A stretch of DNA of 64,000 nt, taken from the NCBI GenBank assembly GCA_949300425.1, contig CASGED010000073.1, positions 1 through 64,000 on the forward strand, in the 5' to 3' direction. Position numbers and translations under genes: made by a program. Below are positions 59,903 through 64,000 of the stretch, one piece after another (position 1 is the first letter of the stretch; each line of letters starts with the position of its first letter). The notes beneath the pieces were generated by a model, which did no database searches, was not told the DNA's origin, and saw nothing but the letters and a program-made list of their open reading frames with translations. Source of the stretch: an uncultured Bacteroides sp. GTDB lineage: Bacteria > Bacteroidota > Bacteroidia > Bacteroidales > Bacteroidaceae.

Positions 59903-61267
59903 CTAAAACAGAAATCTCAGTACATCGTTCAGATTCGCCCATATCAGCAAGGCGAAGAGCAGGAACATGCCCGCCATCTGCGCCCGCTCCATGAACTTGT
60001 CGCTGGGCTTGCGGCGTGCCACAATCTCGTAGATGAGGAAGAGCACGTGCCCGCCGTCCAGGGCCGGGATGGGCAGGATGTTCATGAAGGCGAGGATGAT
60101 GCTGAGGAAGGCCGTCATGTACCAGAACTGGTGCCAGTCCCACGTGGCGGGGAAGATGCTGCCGATGGTGCCGAAGCCGCCCAACTGCTTGGCCCCTTCC
60201 TTGGAGAAGAGGTACTTCATCTGGTCGACGTATCCCGCCAGGGTGTTGACGCCCAGCTCAATACCGGCGGGGATGGAGGCGAAGAACGTGTATTCCTTCT
60301 GCACCACGGGCAAGAGGCGGTCGGTCTGCATCACGGCATAGACGCCCACCTTGAAGGCGGTGTCAGCCTCTAAGGTCAGGTTGTGGGTCAGGCCATTGCG
60401 CACGTAGGTCAGGTTGACTTGGCGCAGGGCGGTGCGCAGGCTGTCGTCCGTCGTGGCGGCTTCGGCCCGAGTGCGGCGTTCGGCCATGGTCAGCAGGAAG
60501 TCCTGGAAGGAGATGCTCCGTCCGTCCATGTGCGTGATGCTGTCGCCCGGCTGGAGTCCGGCCAACTGGGCGGGACCTCCTGCGGCCAAGCTGTCCACCA
60601 CGTAGGGGTAGCGGAAGTCGGCAAAGCGGGTGCTGTCCGCCAGGAGGCGGTCCATCAGATTGTCGGGGATGTAGACCGAGGCGGGTTGTCCGTCGCGCAG
60701 TACGGTGACTTGGCGGGCGTCCACAATGCCGGTCAGCAGGTCGGTGCCCATGCGCTCGAAGGGTACGCCGTCGGCACTGATGAGCACATCGCCGTCACGG
60801 AAGCCCACTTGGTGCATCGTCTCGTTGAAGTCCATGCCAAGCGGCGCCTTCTGCACGGGGATGTAGGCGTCGCCCCAGGCGAAGAGTATCATGCTGTAGA
60901 TGAAGATGGCCAGCAGGAAGTTGAACACCACGCCGCCCACCATGATGAGCAGCCGTTGCCAGGCGGGCTTGGCGCGGAACTCCCACGGCTTGACGGGCTG
61001 CTTCATCTGCTCGGTGTCCATCGACTCGTCTATCATGCCGCTGATTTTGACGTATCCGCCCAGCGGGAGCCAGCCGAGGGCATACTCCGTCTCGCTTTTC
61101 TTCGGTTTGAATTTAAAGAGGGTAAACCAAGGGTCGAAGAAGAGGCAGAATTTCTCTACCCGCGTCTTGAACAGCTTGGCGAAGAGGAAGTGCCCCATCT
61201 CGTGGATAATCACCAGGAGCGAAAGGCTCAGGATGAGTTGCAGGGCCTTGATAAGGAATGTTTCCAT
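59903..61267 (-). CDS. rseP: RseP-type site-2 metalloprotease
   Basis: 454 residues. N-terminal HEMGH zinc motif in VIIHEMGHFLFAK, PDZ domains (about 115-190 and 205-300), second metal motif NILPIPALDGGH, four membrane segments. Cleaves anti-sigma factors or signal peptides within the membrane. Part of the rimM-dxr gene series. Confidence 0.94.
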   Translation of the reverse strand: METFLIKALQLILSLSLLVIIHEMGHFLFAKLFKTRVEKFCLFFDPWFTLFKFKPKKSETEYALGWLPLGGYVKISGMIDESMDTEQMKQPVKPWEFRAKPAWQRLLIMVGGVVFNFLLAIFIYSMILFAWGDAYIPVQKAPLGMDFNETMHQVGFRDGDVLISADGVPFERMGTDLLTGIVDARQVTVLRDGQPASVYIPDNLMDRLLADSTRFADFRYPYVVDSLAAGGPAQLAGLQPGDSITHMDGRSISFQDFLLTMAERRTRAEAATTDDSLRTALRQVNLTYVRNGLTHNLTLEADTAFKVGVYAVMQTDRLLPVVQKEYTFFASIPAGIELGVNTLAGYVDQMKYLFSKEGAKQLGGFGTIGSIFPATWDWHQFWYMTAFLSIILAFMNILPIPALDGGHVLFLIYEIVARRKPSDKFMERAQMAGMFLLFALLIWANLNDVLRFLF

Positions 61268-61368
61268 TTGTCTTTAATTATTACTGCTTATGTGTTATTA
61301 CTTCGTTTCTTTTTTCTCGTTTTATAATAGGCTGATAGTCAGACAGATATTTTTCTTCTGATTTTCCC

Positions 61369-61446
61369 CGTGGTCGAGGGTGACCCTGGAGGGTGTCGAG
61401 GGTGACCCTCGACCCTCTTTAGGGTGACCCTCGATGATGCCGAAGG

Positions 61447-61474
<28 letters not shown>
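61369..61474. repeat. palindromic GAGGGTGACCCTC repeats
   Basis: At least five copies of AGGGTGACCCT or halves of it, in both orientations, form a complex stem region. It overlaps the last codons of dxr, whose tail reads RLSPHPTDCRG from the repeat. Confidence 0.75.
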
Positions 61475-62634
<1,160 letters not shown>

Positions 62635-62667
62635 ATCTTTGTCTCTTATATTCTTATTATCTGTCTG

Positions 62668-63531
62668 CTAAAACACAATGTACTGCACCGGGTCGACGGG
62701 TCGCCCCCTGTGCCACAACTCAAAGTGCAGGTGGGGGCCGGTGGTCAATTCTCCGGTGTTGCCCACCAGGGCGATGGCCTCGCCTCCCTTCACCGTGTCG
62801 CCCTCGCGCTTCAGCAACGAGCCGCAATGCTTGTAAGTGGAGATGAAGTTCTGGTGGTGCTGTATCTGGATGACATATCCCGTCTCGGCGGTGTAGGTGC
62901 TGAGGATGACCGTACCGTCCAGCACGGCCAGCACGCTTTCGCCCGGCGTGGCGGCTATGTCGGTGCCGAAGTGGCGGGCGTCCGGGTTGAAGGGCGATGA
63001 TACGATGCCCCGTGTGGGCGGATAGAATATCATGCCTTCCGCATCCGAGCGTAAGGTCAGCGCGCTCAGGTTGTATTTCTCGCGCTCCTCGTATTGGCGG
63101 CGGAATTCTTCTTCGCGCTGGGTGCGCTCCATCAGCGAGTCGCGGCGCAGGGCGGTGAGCGAGTCGATGGATTGCACCGTGTCCGTGCGCACGTCGCCCC
63201 GGAAGATGTCCTGTATGTTCATGATGTAGAGGTTCTGCCGCGTCAACGCCTGTTGCAGGGAGTCGGCGCGCAGGGCGTTGTCCACCACTTGCGAGCGTAT
63301 CTCGCTGTTCATGTAGCCGGGCAGATAGTTGCGCAGGGGGGTATAGGCCACGATGAGCGAAGCGACGACGAACAGCAGGCCCAGCACGAACACCAGCCAC
63401 GACAGCCCGTTCAGCTTCGACACGTGCAGGGTGACGATGTCCTCCAGCGTGTTTTCGTTGGTGAGCGTCAGGCGGTACTTGAAGCGGATGTTGTGCCACC
63501 AGTGCTTGCGTTTCTTTCTCTTCGTGCTCAT
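62668..63531 (-). CDS. M23 family metallopeptidase
   Basis: 287 residues. One membrane segment (about 40-66), coiled coil (about 85-155), then M23 domain with [28 protein letters not shown]. Both HxxxD and HxH are intact. Located next to rimM (ATGA overlap), a conserved Bacteroidales order. Cell wall endopeptidase or activator. Confidence 0.9.
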   Translation of the reverse strand: MSTKRKKRKHWWHNIRFKYRLTLTNENTLEDIVTLHVSKLNGLSWLVFVLGLLFVVASLIVAYTPLRNYLPGYMNSEIRSQVVDNALRADSLQQALTRQNLYIMNIQDIFRGDVRTDTVQSIDSLTALRRDSLMERTQREEEFRRQYEEREKYNLSALTLRSDAEGMIFYPPTRGIVSSPFNPDARHFGTDIAATPGESVLAVLDGTVILSTYTAETGYVIQIQHHQNFISTYKHCGSLLKREGDTVKGGEAIALVGNTGELTTGPHLHFELWHRGRPVDPVQYIVF

Positions 63532-64000
63532 GCTTCTTCTACATTATCTATATTCAACAAACCATCGGGCAGGCTGACGGTGATGACGCGGTGCTCGTGG
63601 TCGATGTCGGTGATAAACTCCTCCTGTGCGGGGATGAGCAGCTCTTCCCCGTTGTGGTCTATTATAAATAAGGTGTTGACGGTCGAAGTGTCCACGTCCG
63701 TCACTTCGCCCAAATGTCCGTGGTATACCTCTTCCATGCGGAAGCCCACGAAGTAACTCCACGTCAGTTCGCCTTCCTCTTCGGCCTGGCGGGCGTGGTG
63801 GACGGGGAAGTAAACCTCCACGTTGGTGAAGCGGCGCGCCTGCTCGGCGGTGTCCACGTCCTCCAGCTTGATGAGGGCGGTGGTGTCCGTGCGGAAGCGG
63901 TACTCTTCGATGTAGAAGGGCACGAGGATGCCGTCCATGAGGCAGACAATGTAGTCCGCCTCCACGCGGTCGAAGATGTCGTCCGTGAAGGTGAACAGCA
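63528..64000 (-). CDS. rimM: RimM 16S rRNA processing factor, 5' end outside window
   Basis: At least 157 codons; the frame enters at 64000, so the N-terminal half of the first barrel is cut. Visible are [44 protein letters not shown], and the PRC-barrel part GEVTDVDTS...[10 protein letters not shown]. Helps mature the 30S subunit. Confidence 0.9.
   Translation of the reverse strand, partial: LFTFTDDIFDRVEADYIVCLMDGILVPFYIEEYRFRTDTTALIKLEDVDTAEQARRFTNVEVYFPVHHARQAEEEGELTWSYFVGFRMEEVYHGHLGEVTDVDTSTVNTLFIIDHNGEELLIPAQEEFITDIDHEHRVITVSLPDGLLNIDNVEEA

Overview
The window is a Bacteroides-type chromosome (order Bacteroidales). The evidence is the sigma-ABfr style promoters (TTTG, about 20 bases, TAnnTTTG), the Bacteroidales-only families (DUF3871, DUF5687, DUF4286, BT4734/VirE-N), and the housekeeping order rimM, M23 peptidase, dxr, rseP, GT2, pyrC. 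The species is not identified. No 16S gene is present. All names come from motifs and family memory; no search was run.

The left flank (1-2527) has a truncated reading end, two lipoproteins on the minus strand (one with a SPOR domain), and a compact plus-strand trio (YtxH-like, holin-like membrane protein, small basic protein) ended by a strong terminator.

From 2528 to 30716 lies a 28.1 kb integrative element. It is bounded by a 49-bp direct repeat that is the 3' part of tRNA-Ala(GGC). The intact tRNA sits at the right end beside a 600-residue tyrosine recombinase. The element carries no recognisable relaxase, conjugation, capsid, tail, portal or terminase gene. It does carry: a tripartite HipBST-like kinase toxin module; an orphan Xre regulator; a RelE/ParE-like toxin-antitoxin pair whose toxin end is built from a tRNA-Gly fragment; a single-strand annealing protein with a PD-(D/E)XK exonuclease (a Red-like pair); a very acidic Cys-rich protein; an M20/M42-like peptidase; a serine recombinase behind a 28-bp dyad; an AAA ATPase; a small alarmone hydrolase; a candidate structured RNA ahead of a lipoprotein and MORN-repeat operon; paired paralogs; a helicase-like protein; a VirE-N/BT4734 primase-like protein; a DUF5131 protein; and a protein with two HNH-like motifs. 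Inverted repeats of at least 195 bp, themselves containing hairpins, bracket the 9 kb between about 14.6 and 23.7 kb. Short operons end in clear intrinsic terminators, and a shared promoter-like motif recurs four times. The best reading is a satellite-like or plasmid-like genomic island with its own recombination and replication genes, which would need outside help to transfer.

The right flank (30744-64000) is normal chromosome and becomes GC-richer. It holds DUF4286, ruvC, pullulanase, an M23 peptidase, a double ABC ATPase, trpB2, metY, an amidase, PAP2, a DUF5687 exporter pair with an eight-copy minisatellite between its genes, an M16 protease, a lipid kinase, miaA, yjbQ, an RND efflux operon (adaptor, pump, outer membrane factor), and a long minus-strand series from rimM to a metallophosphoesterase. 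A 150-bp interspersed repeat occurs in inverted orientation at 43.7 and 55.5 kb. A short palindromic repeat supplies the last codons of dxr.
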